A stretch of 64,000 bases of DNA, taken from the NCBI RefSeq assembly GCF_017874455.1, contig NZ_JAGGLN010000008.1, positions 1 through 64,000 of the forward strand, read 5' to 3'. Both the position numbers and the translations under genes were made by a program. Position 1 is the first letter of the stretch. Each line of letters begins with the position of its first letter. Shown here one piece after another: positions 54,298 to 64,000 of this stretch. The DNA is from Methanobacterium aggregans. GTDB lineage: Archaea > Methanobacteriota > Methanobacteria > Methanobacteriales > Methanobacteriaceae. Below the pieces are notes generated by a model. It ran no database searches and had not been told where the DNA came from. It worked only from the letters and a program-made list of their open reading frames with translations.

Positions 54298-54686
54298 GGT
54301 CTTTGATATAAATTGGATCACTTATAGGGATTGATCTGGTATATTAATCCCCTTTAAATCCTTTTTTTTATCAACCTTCCAAATAGGATCATCCCACTAT
54401 TTTTTTTGTCCCACTATTTTTTTTCAAACCTGCATTCTAATTTATAAATCTTTAAAGTGGATGTGCTTTATAGGTTAATATAGTTGAATCCATTAAAATG
54501 CTATTAAAAAAAGTTTTAATAATGATCCATCTCATGAATGGGTTTGGGAAGGCACACAATTTTCTATAATTGATTTAATAATATTATAAACTTAAATATC
54601 ATGTCGAATAAAAAAATATTAATAAAAAAAATAGAAAATTAAGCTAATGAGCAATTTAATGTCACAATACGGGCTGAGGGAAAAAT
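54298..54686. other. Intergenic region of about 390 bp with a short tandem repeat
   Basis: AT-rich, with a T-rich run after the synthetase gene that may terminate it. A 17-bp unit beginning TCCCACTATTTTTTTT occurs twice in tandem at 54392-54425. No gene is recognised. Confidence 0.55.
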
Positions 54687-55301
54687 ATGACAGAAGCTGA
54701 AAAGAAAGAGTTGGGAAATGAACTTGAAGAACTTCACAGGGAAAAAGAAGAGTTAGTAGAACAGATCCGTGAGCTTGACAGATTAAAGATTGAAAAACTG
54801 ACAAAAGAAAATGAAGACCTAGAAAAAAGGGTTGAATGGCTGGATAAAGAAGCTAAAAAAGCTGAAAGGGAAAAGGATAACTTTTTAAGGCAAGTTAAAA
54901 ATTCCAGGCACAGAAAATGGTTCAACAGCTTTAAAATGATAAGTCTTATTGGAATAATTGATCTTTTAATAATTCCAATTGTTGTTTTCCTTCTCGGACT
55001 TCACATGCAGTGGATATTCATAGGAATGGGCCTTGTAACCTTCTTTGGTATACTTCTCGTTGCAAACTACATGTCTGGAACTTCACCCTTCGACACAGGT
55101 GAAATACGCAAAGCACTTACAGGTGCATTCATAACAGTCTACTTAACCTTTGTGCCCATTGTAACCTTTGAAGGAGCAAAAATAACCGGAACATCTGCAA
55201 ATACAGTTATAGCCAACTTCACATGGATCGTTGGGATCATAATCATATTCTACTTCGGATCAAGGACAGTTGAAGCCTACGTAAATGGTAAAGGTAAATA
55301 A
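54687..55301 (+). CDS. Coiled-coil membrane protein of unknown function
   Basis: The protein has 204 residues. Residues 1-75 are a strong acidic/basic coiled coil (EELHREKEELVEQIRELDRL). Four hydrophobic helices follow, from about residue 85 to 195. The start is supported by GAGGGAAAAAT. It is rightward and alone between two AT-rich gaps. I recognise no family; a membrane scaffold or regulator is possible but unproven. Confidence 0.6.
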   Translation: MTEAEKKELGNELEELHREKEELVEQIRELDRLKIEKLTKENEDLEKRVEWLDKEAKKAEREKDNFLRQVKNSRHRKWFNSFKMISLIGIIDLLIIPIVVFLLGLHMQWIFIGMGLVTFFGILLVANYMSGTSPFDTGEIRKALTGAFITVYLTFVPIVTFEGAKITGTSANTVIANFTWIVGIIIIFYFGSRTVEAYVNGKGK

Positions 55302-55577
55302 AGAGGATAATACCAAAAATAAATTCAAAAAAAGTAGAAGAACTAAAATCTTCTAAACCTATTTTTTTATATTTCTTTTAAAAGGGATTCAGATTAAATG
55401 ACAAAGACATTGTAAATGTCTAAAAAAAAATCTACTGAAACCTTGGAGGATTTCTAGTAAAAGAAATACTTTCCATAATGACCTGAAAAAAGTAGGAAAC
55501 TGAGATCAGGTTGTTTCTTAAATTTCGCATGTTTTTTTTACATGTTTTCCAGCTTTGAACCTGCTTTTTTATAGATC

Positions 55578-56831
55578 TCATTCATCTGATCTTGCAGCAC
55601 TATCACCTGCAAGGTAACCTGTTGAAAAGGCTTCCTGCAAATTGTAGCCACCTGTGGGTGCGCAAAGATCGATTATTTCACCTGCAAAATATATTCCCTG
55701 ACATATATTTGATTCCATTGTTTGAGGGTTTATCTCTTTCTTTGAAACACCCCCACAAGTTACCATGGCCTTTTCAAGTGGTAAATGTCCTGTTATAGTC
55801 AAGGGCATGGATTTTAGGATGTTTAACATGGAATTTCTTTCATGCTTACTTATCTGGTTGAGGGTTTTATTTGGATCAAGATCTCCAAGTTCTAGAAATA
55901 CAGGGATAAGGCGGTTGGGCATTAAAAACTTAAGGAAATTCTTCATGTAAGTTTTTCCATGTTTTTCAAATTCTTTTAAGAGTTCCTCTTCAAGGTCTTC
56001 CCTTCCAATTTCAGGTTTCAGATCCATGAGAAGCTGAACTTCCCCTTTTTCAAGTGCTGAAACTACCTCCAGACTTAAATCAAGAACTGCAGGTCCTGAA
56101 ATTCCAAAGTGGGTAAATATAACATCACCCTCACCAGAGGCTATCTTCTTTTTGCCCCTCTTAAAGGTTAAGCCAACATCTTCAAGGGATGTTCCCTGAA
56201 TATCCCAAATCCATTTCTCCAGGGTTTTAAGAGGTACTGAACCCGGTTTCAATGGAAGGATCCTGTGGCCCAGTTCACTTGCCACCCTGAAGCCGTCACC
56301 TGTGGATCCTGTTGCAGGATAGGAAGCTCCACCAGTTGAGATAACAACACATTTTGCCTTTAAAGAGCTATTATCAAAATTGAGTTTAAAAGAAGTTTCA
56401 TCTTCATTTCCCAAAACATCAACATGGGACAGACGATGATCGTAAAGTATTGAAACACCGGCTTCTTTTAAACATGATCTTAAAAGATTTAAAACAGAAT
56501 CTGCATCATCTGTAACTGGGAAAACTCTGCCCCCATCTTCAACCTTTAAATTCAGACCTCTGGATTTGAAAAATTCCATTGTATCCTTGTTTGAAAAGGA
56601 TTTAAATGCAGATCTTAAAAATGACCCCTTTCTACCGAATTTTTCTATAAATTCACTGGTCTCTGCAGTGTTTGTGAGGTTGCACCTGCCACTTCCTGTT
56701 ATGAGAAGTTTTCTTCCCAGTGAATCGTTCCTCTCAATCAGCACCACATCTTTTTTAAGTTCTGCTGCATGGATTGCAGCCATGATACCTGCAGGTCCTC
56801 CTCCAACAACAGCCACATCATAGTTTTTCAC
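55578..56831 (-). CDS. HI0933-family FAD-dependent oxidoreductase
   Basis: The protein has 417 residues. It begins KNYDVAVVGGGPAGIMAAIH, the FAD dinucleotide-binding loop, and has VLIERNDSLGRKLLITGSGR, VVISTGGASYPATGSTGDGF and a C-terminal YFAGEIIDLCAPTGGYNLQE. These fit the HI0933/BaiN-like flavoprotein family. The GTG at 56831 with AGGAGAGGG upstream is chosen over the longer frame. The substrate is unknown. Stem-loops downstream of aspS lie just ahead of its promoter. Confidence 0.88.
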   Translation of the reverse strand: MKNYDVAVVGGGPAGIMAAIHAAELKKDVVLIERNDSLGRKLLITGSGRCNLTNTAETSEFIEKFGRKGSFLRSAFKSFSNKDTMEFFKSRGLNLKVEDGGRVFPVTDDADSVLNLLRSCLKEAGVSILYDHRLSHVDVLGNEDETSFKLNFDNSSLKAKCVVISTGGASYPATGSTGDGFRVASELGHRILPLKPGSVPLKTLEKWIWDIQGTSLEDVGLTFKRGKKKIASGEGDVIFTHFGISGPAVLDLSLEVVSALEKGEVQLLMDLKPEIGREDLEEELLKEFEKHGKTYMKNFLKFLMPNRLIPVFLELGDLDPNKTLNQISKHERNSMLNILKSMPLTITGHLPLEKAMVTCGGVSKKEINPQTMESNICQGIYFAGEIIDLCAPTGGYNLQEAFSTGYLAGDSAARSDE

Positions 56832-57018
56832 GTAAATCCCTCTCCTTAAGTTCAGTATTATTTCTATCTTTATTCTATCCACTTAATTAATGAATTATCT
56901 GTATGATTAAGAAAATTTTATTAAAAAAATTGATTTAAACACTTAAAATTACGGTAATTACTATTAAAATTAGTTTTAATAAAAGAATGTAAACAAAAAA
57001 AATGATGCAAAAGTTTTG

Positions 57019-57036
57019 AACTCCATTTAAGGAGTT
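57019..57036. terminator. Small hairpin downstream of aspS
   Basis: AACTCC at 57019-57024 pairs with GGAGTT at 57031-57036 around ATTTAA. It is one of two hairpins in the gap between the aspS stop and the next leftward gene. Confidence 0.4.
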
Positions 57037-57056
57037 TACCTTTTGATCAACATTTT

Positions 57057-57078
57057 CTTGCAAATGAAAATTTGCAAG
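57057..57078. terminator. Perfect 9-bp hairpin downstream of aspS
   Basis: CTTGCAAAT at 57057-57065 pairs fully with ATTTGCAAG at 57070-57078, with GAAA as the loop on the plus strand. It lies 50 bases after the aspS stop on the leftward transcript and may end or stabilise that RNA. Confidence 0.5.
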
Positions 57079-57126
57079 TTTGCAGAACTTGTTCCGCAAT
57101 TTTAAAAAGATTGTTTTGAAGGTTGG

Positions 57127-58446
57127 TTATGGTGTTAACCGCCTTCTGTCCCTTGGGAAGAGCACTGTTTCCCTTATGTTCTTTGCACCGGTCAGGCACA
57201 TTGTGAATCTTTCAGCTCCAAGTCCCCATCCTGCATGTGGTGGCATTCCGTATTCAAATGCTGCAAGGTACCTGCTGAATGAATCTGGGTTTAGTCCCTG
57301 TTTTTTGATCTTCTCAAGGAGCAGGTCGTGCTGGTGCACCCTCATGGCTCCTGAGGATATTTCAAGGTCCTTGTACATCAAATCGAAAGCACAGCTCTTC
57401 TCTGGGTCTTCAAAGCCAGGCATTACGTAGAATGGTTTTATGGATGTTGGCCATTCTGTTATGAAGTAGTAATCATCCATAGCTTCTCCCATGGCCTTTT
57501 CAGCTGCCCTTGAAAGGTCTTCCCCATGCCTCATTGCTACTCCCTTGGAGTTGACAATATCAATGACTTCATCGTAGGTCACACGTTTGAATGGAGTTTC
57601 TGGTACCTCTAATTCTACTTCAAGGGTTTTCAGGGCATCTTCACAGTGTTTTTTAACGTCATCTATGGCCTTACACACCAGTTCCTCAAGTATGTTCATT
57701 GCATCTTCATGATCAGTGAAGGCTGTTTCCACATCTATGGATACTGCTTCGTTGAGGTGTCTGAGGGTGTCGTGTTCTTCTGCACGGAATATTGGTGCTA
57801 TTTCAAATACTTTGTCAAAACCTGAACCCATCATCATTTGTTTGTAGAGCTGTGGACTCTGACCAAGGAATGCTTCCCTCTCGAAGTAGGTTATTGGGAA
57901 TAATTCTGTACCTCCCTCTGTTGCAGATGCAACGAGTTTTGGAGTGTTGATCTCTGTGTATCCCCTTGATTCCAGAAAGTTTCTGATTGAGTGGAACATC
58001 CTGCTTTTTATCTTGAATATTGCACTTACGTTGTGTTTTCTAAGGTCTAAAAACCTTGAATCAAGTCTTGTGTCGATCTCTGCATGGGTGTTGCCTGTTG
58101 TGTCAAGTGGTAAGGGTAGTTTTGATTCATTTAATAGTTTTATTTCCTCTGGAATGATTTCAACACCGTTTGGTGCCTTTCCAGATTCCTGAACAAGTCC
58201 CCTGACTGCGATTACTCCCTCTTTTTTGAGTTTCTTGATCTCTTCAAAGAGTTCAGGTGAAACCTTTTTACTTGGGGCTGTTATCTGTATCAGTCCATCC
58301 CTGTCCCTTAAAAGTACGAATATTATACCGCCTAAATCTCTTATCTCGTGTACCCATCCCATGAGCACTATTTCTTCACCGTTTATCTCGGGTTTAACGT
58401 CTTTTGTGTAGTGGGTTCTTCTCCAGTTTTCCAATGAATCTGTCAA
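57127..58446 (-). CDS. aspS: Aspartyl-tRNA synthetase (archaeal type)
   Basis: The protein has 439 residues, the usual length for the archaeal enzyme. Class II motifs are seen in GQSPQLYKQMMMGSGFDKVF, IFRAEEHDTLRHLNE and GWGLGAERFTMCLTGAKNIR. The N-terminal OB-fold anticodon domain begins EIVLMGWVHEIRDLGGIIFV. In methanogens lacking AsnRS this enzyme is often non-discriminating and feeds the amidotransferase route; I cannot confirm that here. The start is TTG with GAGGTGA upstream. Confidence 0.96.
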   Translation of the reverse strand: MTDSLENWRRTHYTKDVKPEINGEEIVLMGWVHEIRDLGGIIFVLLRDRDGLIQITAPSKKVSPELFEEIKKLKKEGVIAVRGLVQESGKAPNGVEIIPEEIKLLNESKLPLPLDTTGNTHAEIDTRLDSRFLDLRKHNVSAIFKIKSRMFHSIRNFLESRGYTEINTPKLVASATEGGTELFPITYFEREAFLGQSPQLYKQMMMGSGFDKVFEIAPIFRAEEHDTLRHLNEAVSIDVETAFTDHEDAMNILEELVCKAIDDVKKHCEDALKTLEVELEVPETPFKRVTYDEVIDIVNSKGVAMRHGEDLSRAAEKAMGEAMDDYYFITEWPTSIKPFYVMPGFEDPEKSCAFDLMYKDLEISSGAMRVHQHDLLLEKIKKQGLNPDSFSRYLAAFEYGMPPHAGWGLGAERFTMCLTGAKNIRETVLFPRDRRRLTP

Positions 58447-58774
58447 TGTAATTCACCTCTAAAAAATATTTTAAGCTTTATTTTGATTTCATAACTTTAT
58501 TTAATGTTGATTACCTTGTTATTGGTTTATATCCTGATTTCTAAGATCATTTAATGTCTTGCTTTTAGGATCTTATGAATGAATTCAAAAGAATATGAAT
58601 AATTCTATCAATAGTTTTATCCTAACCAGTATATAACCCATTGCAGTAGATAAAAATGGAATTTTAAATAGGATCTGAAATTTTTTTTAATGCATGTTCC
58701 TAGTGCTGTTAATTCTTTTATTGATGTTCTTAAATGATGTTGATTTTTTTTTGAACTCATCACTTAGTTTCATA
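58447..58774. other. Intergenic region of about 330 bp
   Basis: AT-rich sequence between the hisD stop and the aspS start. It should hold the aspS promoter. No ORF, tRNA or strong hairpin is seen. Confidence 0.5.
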
Positions 58775-60064
58775 TCATCTTTTGCTCGTCACATGATCCA
58801 AACGTTTTTTAAATGATTCTGCGTGTGCATAGAGGCCTTCGTACTCTGCAAGATCAACTATTACATCTTTAAGGCTTAAAACCCCTTTTTCGGATAGTCT
58901 CTGTACTGTTGGTTTCTTTATGAATGATTCTGCAGACAGTCCTGAGTACATCCTGGCACATCCAGATGTTGGGAGAACATGGTTGGTTCCAGAGCCGTAG
59001 TCTCCTGCTGCCACAGGTGTGAGTCTGCCTAAAAATATTGATCCTGCATTGTTTATGGAATTAAGTAGTTTTTCAGGATTTTCTGTTGTTATTATCAGGT
59101 GCTCTGGACCGTATTCATTTGAAAAATCAACTGCCTCTTCAATGGAGTTTGTTACAATGATCCTCCCATACCTCTCAAGGGATTCTGTTATGATTTCCCT
59201 GCGCTCCATGGATCCTATTTTCTCCTGAATTTCCGTGTTAACTGCCTCTGCAGTGTCCATTGAATCTGTAACAAGAACTGATGCTGCATTTGGATCGTGC
59301 TCTGCCTGTGCCATCATATCCAGTGCCACGTATTCGGGATCTGCTGTTTCATCTGCAATTATGAGAACTTCTGATGGGCCTGCAGGGAAATCTATGTCAA
59401 CTGCTCCGTAGACCATTTTCTTTGCTGCTGTGACAAATACGTTTCCAGGCCCAACTATTTTATCAACCTTTGGAATGGTTTCTGTTCCATAGGCCATTGC
59501 AGCCACTGCCTGGGCACCTCCAACCATGTATATCTCATCAATACCCGCTATGCTGGCTGCTGCAAGGATTATATCGCTGACAGTGCCATCTGGGCCAGGA
59601 GGGGTGCAGCAGACAACTCTTGGAACTCCCGCCATCTTTGCAGGTATGGCTGTCATTAATATGGTTGATGGATAAATTGCCCTGCCTCCTGGAATGTAAC
59701 ATCCAACTGAGTCCAGGGGTCTGATTATCTGCCCGGCAGTTATGCCTTCATCAACCTCAATGAACCATTCTTCAGGTATCTGGGCCTTGTGAAATTTTTT
59801 TATATTATCTGAAGCTTTTTTAAGGGCATTTAAAACCTTTTCATCGATGCTGAAATTTTTTTTGTTTATTGATGCTTTTTTAACCCTTAAATCCTTGAGT
59901 TCAACTTTGTCGAACTTTTCTGTGTAATGTTTAAGTGCCACGTCACCCCTTGCTCTCACATCGTTGATTATCTCCCCAACTGTGCCTGTGACACGGGTAT
60001 CATCAAGTTCTGAACGTTTTAAAAGCTCATTCCTTTCTTTATCAGTTAATTTTATGATTTCCAT
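58775..60064 (-). CDS. hisD: Histidinol dehydrogenase
   Basis: The protein has 429 residues and catalyses the last two steps of histidine synthesis. Typical motifs are GCYIPGGRAIYPSTILMTAI, IYMVGGAQAVAAMAYGTETI, DKIVGPGNVFVTAAKKMVYG and DFPAGPSEVLIIADETADPE. The C-terminus has YGSGTNHVLPTSGCARMYSG. The ATG at 60064 (MEIIKL) is the usual start; GTG at 60073 would add three residues. No other his gene is nearby. Confidence 0.96.
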   Translation of the reverse strand: MEIIKLTDKERNELLKRSELDDTRVTGTVGEIINDVRARGDVALKHYTEKFDKVELKDLRVKKASINKKNFSIDEKVLNALKKASDNIKKFHKAQIPEEWFIEVDEGITAGQIIRPLDSVGCYIPGGRAIYPSTILMTAIPAKMAGVPRVVCCTPPGPDGTVSDIILAAASIAGIDEIYMVGGAQAVAAMAYGTETIPKVDKIVGPGNVFVTAAKKMVYGAVDIDFPAGPSEVLIIADETADPEYVALDMMAQAEHDPNAASVLVTDSMDTAEAVNTEIQEKIGSMERREIITESLERYGRIIVTNSIEEAVDFSNEYGPEHLIITTENPEKLLNSINNAGSIFLGRLTPVAAGDYGSGTNHVLPTSGCARMYSGLSAESFIKKPTVQRLSEKGVLSLKDVIVDLAEYEGLYAHAESFKKRLDHVTSKR

Positions 60065-60716
60065 GGGTACCACAACTCGATTTCCTATTGATATAATATT
60101 ATTCTGTTTAATTTTAAAATAAAAATCTTAAATGAAGGTTAAGTTGAAATGTTAAATGAAGGTTACTTGAAATGAATTTTTTTTAAATGAATTTGCTAAT
60201 GTATTGATTGATATGTACCGATCTTATGTATTTTTAATTTTAATATCTAATTTTTAACAGTATTATCTTTTAACAGCATTGATTTAAATGAAAATCAATA
60301 TCAATTTGATAATATAGTTTGAGGATGTACCTTCTGAGATGTACTTTCAAGATTACTTTGATGTTGATTCTTAATTATAATTTGTTGTATTGTACTGTTG
60401 ATGTACTTACTACTAAAATTTATACCCCCTTCATTCAGGGTTATAGAAATTCTTGCTTCACAGAATATAATTATTAATTTTGGTTCAATTGTTATTTAGG
60501 TTTCATTGATTCTCTTTAATAGACAAGGACTTAAATTGTTACCTACAAAAACTTTATCTGTAATAGATGCTAAAGATCGTATTGGCATGAAAATACTTGT
60601 TAATAGTAGACAACTAGTCTTTATTGCTTCTTTTATGAGATGTGCTGTACCAATAGTATATATAACATGCCTATATTAATCTTAATAATAAATCAAGGGG
60701 AAGGTGTCTGGTAAAT
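60065..60716. other. Intergenic region of about 650 bp
   Basis: This is the longest gene-free stretch in the window. It is very AT-rich. Near 60132-60175 an AAATGAAGGTTA motif is repeated. No ORF with a ribosome binding site, no tRNA and no clear hairpin is visible. The right part should hold the UPF0058 promoter. Confidence 0.5.
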
Positions 60717-61046
60717 ATGTACAAGGATGAGCTCATACAACTGCATCAGTTTCTGGTATACGTTTTAAAATATCTTGATGATGAATATGAAGTGAAAGAC
60801 GAGTGCAAAGAGTACCTGTGTCTTCATATAAGCCCCCATCACATTCACAGAACTAAAGCCGAACATAAACACGCTATTTTTGTATTATCCAATGCAATTT
60901 CTGAAATAATTGCAAACAACAACGGCGGAAGCTCTTCGAACATTTCGAATGGTCTTGCAGAACTTGTGAAACGATCAAAAAAAGAATTGATCAAATTCCA
61001 GGATGAAAACTCTCTAAAATACCAGAAACAGAAAATAAAACTGTAG
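60717..61046 (+). CDS. UPF0058 family protein
   Basis: The protein has 109 residues. It matches UPF0058: MYKDELIQLHQFLVYVLKYL, then CLHISPHHIHRTKAEHKHAI and FVLSNAISEIIAN. The family is archaeal, mostly helical, with conserved histidines and cysteines, and has no known function. GGGGAAGGTGTC precedes the ATG. It is isolated between long gaps. Confidence 0.85.
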   Translation: MYKDELIQLHQFLVYVLKYLDDEYEVKDECKEYLCLHISPHHIHRTKAEHKHAIFVLSNAISEIIANNNGGSSSNISNGLAELVKRSKKELIKFQDENSLKYQKQKIKL

Positions 61047-61580
61047 ATAATTTGCTTAAAAAAGTAGAAACATCTAAAATAGAAACATCTAAAAAATTCA
61101 GGCAACTGTAAAATCGTCACGTCAGATCATTGTAATACTTTTAAAATCTGTATTAAGATGTTAATTATGAAAAAAAATGATGAATAACGTGATGATTTGA
61201 ATCTCCTGATTTAATAATTAAATACTCAATTTTAGAACAGAATAATCAATCAGAAAGTTCTTAAACTTCCATCAAACTTCTGATTTACAATTAAAAAAAA
61301 GCTATGGTTTACAAATTCAAAGCTATGGTTTATTAATTCAGGGTTTTATAAATTCAGATGATTTATAAACAAATCCTGACTACTTCATTGCACCTGTTTA
61401 GTTCTTACATTTATTATACTGATTTTTTTTATAACTGAAATTCCTGTGGATTAACACAGAATAAATCCTTTAAATACATCCATTAATATAGTATTTATTA
61501 AAATATTTATTAAAAAATACACTGTTTTATCAAAAACCAATTCATTGATTAGTTGTCAAAAAAAATTTGGATGTACTACC
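61047..61580. other. Intergenic region of about 530 bp
   Basis: AT-rich leader of the cpgS gene. It has short imperfect repeats: a GTAGAAACATCTAAAA pair near 61063-61092, and an AGCTATGGTTTA pair near 61301-61332. No gene or RNA is recognised. Confidence 0.5.
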
Positions 61581-62963
61581 ATGAAAGCTATAAGAAATAT
61601 GGTATGCCTGGTTGACGGAGAGCACTACCTTCCCGTCACAAAATCTGCACTGGACACCCTGGACAGCCTTGAACACAACGAAGTTGTTGCAGTTGTTTTT
61701 ATAGGAGGTACAGAGAAGTTAAGGGAAGACTCTGAGGAGGGTGTTGTTGAAAAACTTGGAAGACCTGTTCACTTCGGTGATGACCCTCATAAAATACCCT
61801 ACAACACAATAGTTGATGTTGTAAGGGACTACGATGCTGATGTGGTCATGGATCTGAGTGATGAACCCATAGTGGATTACTCAAAAAGGTTCAAAATTGC
61901 GTCGCTTGTTCTTGATATAGGTGTCCCATATGAAGGCCCTGATTTCAAGTTCTACCCCATTTCCGAGCATGATGTGCTGAAAAAACCATCCCTCAAGATC
62001 CTTGGAACTGGTAAGCGAATTGGTAAAACTGCAGTATCTGCATATGCAGCCAGACTCATACACAAAGAGAAGTACAACCCATGTGTGGTTGCAATGGGAC
62101 GTGGAGGGCCTGAAGAACCTGAAATAGTTCATGGAGATAAGATCAAAATAACACCAGAGTACCTCATGGAACAGTCAGATAAGGGAGTTCACGCAGCATC
62201 AGATCACTGGGAAGATGCATTGATGAGCCGTATCTTAACCATAGGCTGTAGAAGATGTGGTGGTGGAATGGTTGGAGATGTTTTTATAACCAACATGAAG
62301 AAGGGAGCTCAGCTTGCAAATGAGGTGGATGCTGACTTCGTTATAATGGAGGGAAGTGGTGCAGCCATACCTCCAATAAAAACTGACAAACACATCGTCC
62401 TTGTGGGTGCTAACCAGCCCATCATAAACATTGAACTATTCTTCGGACCCTACAGAATTAAAAAGGCTGATCTCGCAGTTATAACCATGTGTGAAGAGCC
62501 AATGGCAAGTCCGGAGAAAGTTAAACGCATCGAAGAGTACATTAAGGATATAAATCCTAATGCAACTGTTATATCCACTGTTTTCAGGCCGAAACCCCTT
62601 GAAGATATAAGTGGAAAGAATGTTTTGTTTGCAACAACTGCACCTGATTCAATAAAAGATGTTCTTATCAAACACCTTGAAGATAAGTACAGCTGCAGAG
62701 TGGTCGGAACAACACCACACCTTTCAAACAGACCTCTGTTGCAGAAGGATATTGAAAGATATATTGATGAAGCTGATGTGATGCTCACAGAACTTAAAGC
62801 AGCTGCAGTTGATGTTGCAACAAAGGATGCGCTGAAAGCAGGTCTTGAAGTTGTTTACTGCGACAACATACCCCAGGTGATTGATGGAGAAGGTGAAAAC
62901 CTTTCAGATGCTATTATAAATGTTGTTGACAGTGCAATTGAACATTTCAATGAAAAAGAGTAG
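61581..62963 (+). CDS. cpgS: Cyclic 2,3-diphosphoglycerate synthetase
   Basis: The protein has 460 residues from the ATG at 61581. It makes cyclic 2,3-diphosphoglycerate, a major solute of Methanobacteriales, from 2,3-DPG and ATP. The P-loop is ILGTGKRIGKTAVSAYAARL, and VVAMGRGGPEEPEIVHGDKI and DADFVIMEGSGAAIPPIKTD are typical of the family. The longer open frame from 61545 has no support. It supports the assignment to Methanobacteriales. Confidence 0.9.
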   Translation: MKAIRNMVCLVDGEHYLPVTKSALDTLDSLEHNEVVAVVFIGGTEKLREDSEEGVVEKLGRPVHFGDDPHKIPYNTIVDVVRDYDADVVMDLSDEPIVDYSKRFKIASLVLDIGVPYEGPDFKFYPISEHDVLKKPSLKILGTGKRIGKTAVSAYAARLIHKEKYNPCVVAMGRGGPEEPEIVHGDKIKITPEYLMEQSDKGVHAASDHWEDALMSRILTIGCRRCGGGMVGDVFITNMKKGAQLANEVDADFVIMEGSGAAIPPIKTDKHIVLVGANQPIINIELFFGPYRIKKADLAVITMCEEPMASPEKVKRIEEYIKDINPNATVISTVFRPKPLEDISGKNVLFATTAPDSIKDVLIKHLEDKYSCRVVGTTPHLSNRPLLQKDIERYIDEADVMLTELKAAAVDVATKDALKAGLEVVYCDNIPQVIDGEGENLSDAIINVVDSAIEHFNEKE

Positions 62964-63237
62964 GAAATTGGATTTAATGGAACTTCCATTTTCCTTTTTA
63001 TTTAAGAAGATTTATTTTTAAGAAAATTTTAAAGAACTTATCCTTTTAGTGGTTTAAAAAAGTTTAGGGGCCATCACGATATTATTTAGGTACTCTTTTT
63101 ACCTAATTATTTTCTTTTAGGTTCACCTTAATTTAAGTCCCTCCCTTTAAAAGTGGCTCTTCAAAACCAGATAATCACAAACTATTTATAGAACCTCTAA
63201 CCCATCGATAGATTACAAGAGACTAGGAGATGATAAT

Positions 63238-64000
63238 GTGGCACAATTAGGCGGACAAGGCCAACAAGTTATAATACTACCAGAAGACACTTCAAGGCTT
63301 CTGGGACGAGATGCTCAGAGAATGAACATAATGGCAGGTAAATTACTTGCAGAAACTGTCAGAACAACATTAGGTCCTAAAGGAATGGACAAAATGCTTG
63401 TGGACGGACTCGGAGACATTGTTGTGACAAACGACGGTGTAACCATCCTTAAAGAAATGGACATCCAGCACCCTGCAGCAAAAATGCTCGTTGAAGTTGC
63501 AAAAACCCAGGAAGATGAAGTGGGCGACGGAACAACAACAGCAGTTATAATAGCAGGAGAACTCCTCAAAAAAGCAGAAGGACTCCTTGAACAGGACATA
63601 CACCCAACAGTTATTGTAATGGGTTACAGGAATGCAGCAGCAAAAGCTCAGGAAATCCTCGAAGACATTGCATTTAATGCAGACGACAGGGAAACCCTTA
63701 AACAGGTTGCAATGACTGCAATGACAGGAAAAGGAACAGAAACCGCAAGGGAACCATTAGCAGAACTCATAGTGGCTGCTGTTAAACAGGTTGAAGAAGA
63801 CGGTGAAATAAACAGGGACAGCATACACATACAGAGGATCCAGGGAGCTACAGTAGCTGAATCCGAAATAGTAAACGGTGTTGTTCTTGACAAAGGTAGG
63901 TTAGACCCATCCATGCCAAAAGATTTGCAGGATGCAAAAATTGCACTCTTAAAATATCCAGTTGAAGTGAAAGACCTTGAAACTGATGCTAAAATCAAAT
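63238..64000 (+). CDS. ths: Thermosome (group II chaperonin) subunit, 5' part
   Basis: The reading frame runs from the GTG at 63238, with AGGAGA seven bases upstream, to the window end, so only about 254 of an expected 540-odd residues are seen. The ATP-binding motifs are RTTLGPKGMDKMLVDGLGD, VVTNDGVTILKEMDIQHPA and the hallmark EVGDGTTTAVIIAGELLKK. The protein forms the cytoplasmic double-ring folding machine. The C-terminal half is outside the window. Confidence 0.97.
   Translation, partial: MAQLGGQGQQVIILPEDTSRLLGRDAQRMNIMAGKLLAETVRTTLGPKGMDKMLVDGLGDIVVTNDGVTILKEMDIQHPAAKMLVEVAKTQEDEVGDGTTTAVIIAGELLKKAEGLLEQDIHPTVIVMGYRNAAAKAQEILEDIAFNADDRETLKQVAMTAMTGKGTETAREPLAELIVAAVKQVEEDGEINRDSIHIQRIQGATVAESEIVNGVVLDKGRLDPSMPKDLQDAKIALLKYPVEVKDLETDAKIK

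Overview
The window comes from an AT-rich methanogenic archaeon of the Methanobacteriales, most like Methanobacterium. The evidence is a thermosome, archaeal primase subunits PriS and PriL, a class I CCA-adding enzyme, cyclic 2,3-diphosphoglycerate synthetase, the archaeal first steps of aromatic synthesis (ADTH synthase and dehydroquinate synthase II), a class III (type IV pilin-like) signal peptide, and many methanogen-restricted DUF families. Ribosome binding sites are mostly GGAGG or GGTGAT. GTG and TTG starts are frequent, and two genes appear to lack any start other than AUU. I found no rRNA, tRNA, CRISPR array, transposase or integrase.

Region 1 (1-14.8 kb) is a surface-polysaccharide locus: a short DUF1616-like membrane protein flanked by repeat arrays, a sugar-nucleotide epimerase, a Wzx-type flippase, four GT2 and four GT4 glycosyltransferases and a 720-residue membrane protein (DUF2206-like). 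Region 2 (15-18.7 kb) holds small methanogen proteins: a DUF131 membrane protein, a CPCC-motif protein, two paralogous stand-alone THUMP proteins, two pilin-like secreted proteins and a DNA-binding protein. Region 3 (18.7-30 kb) is informational: metG, DUF530, priL and priS. An accessory island splits priL from priS. It carries an ion channel, an HsdR-N-type nuclease, a small protein, a DUF5677 gene and a decayed second copy of that gene's 3' end.

Region 4 (30.3-45.9 kb) is the most unusual part. It has four ArsR-family repressors plus the decayed start of a fifth, arsenate reductase, Acr3 arsenite efflux and a CMD/AhpD-like protein. It also has a cluster not explained by known arsenic resistance: two cysteine-rich QueG-like iron-sulfur proteins, a three-gene DsrEFH/TusBCD-like sulfur-carrier set, a protein with the Fe-S motif of corrinoid iron-sulfur proteins, a DUF169 protein, a ferredoxin and a DUF2703 protein. 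Duplication scars (a copied arsR promoter, a 516-bp homogenised tract, a ferredoxin remnant) show that it grew by internal duplication. I propose it is an ArsR-controlled, possibly corrinoid-dependent, redox and sulfur-transfer system. DUF166, an ABC-2 exporter, a DGC-domain protein and a zinc ribbon follow.

Region 5 (46-64 kb) is housekeeping: cca, thpR, an HPr-kinase-like ATPase, dehydroquinate synthase II, ADTH synthase, a methyltransferase, an ADP-forming acyl-CoA synthetase, a membrane coiled-coil protein, an HI0933-family flavoprotein, aspS, hisD, UPF0058, cpgS and the 5' part of a thermosome gene that runs off the window end.
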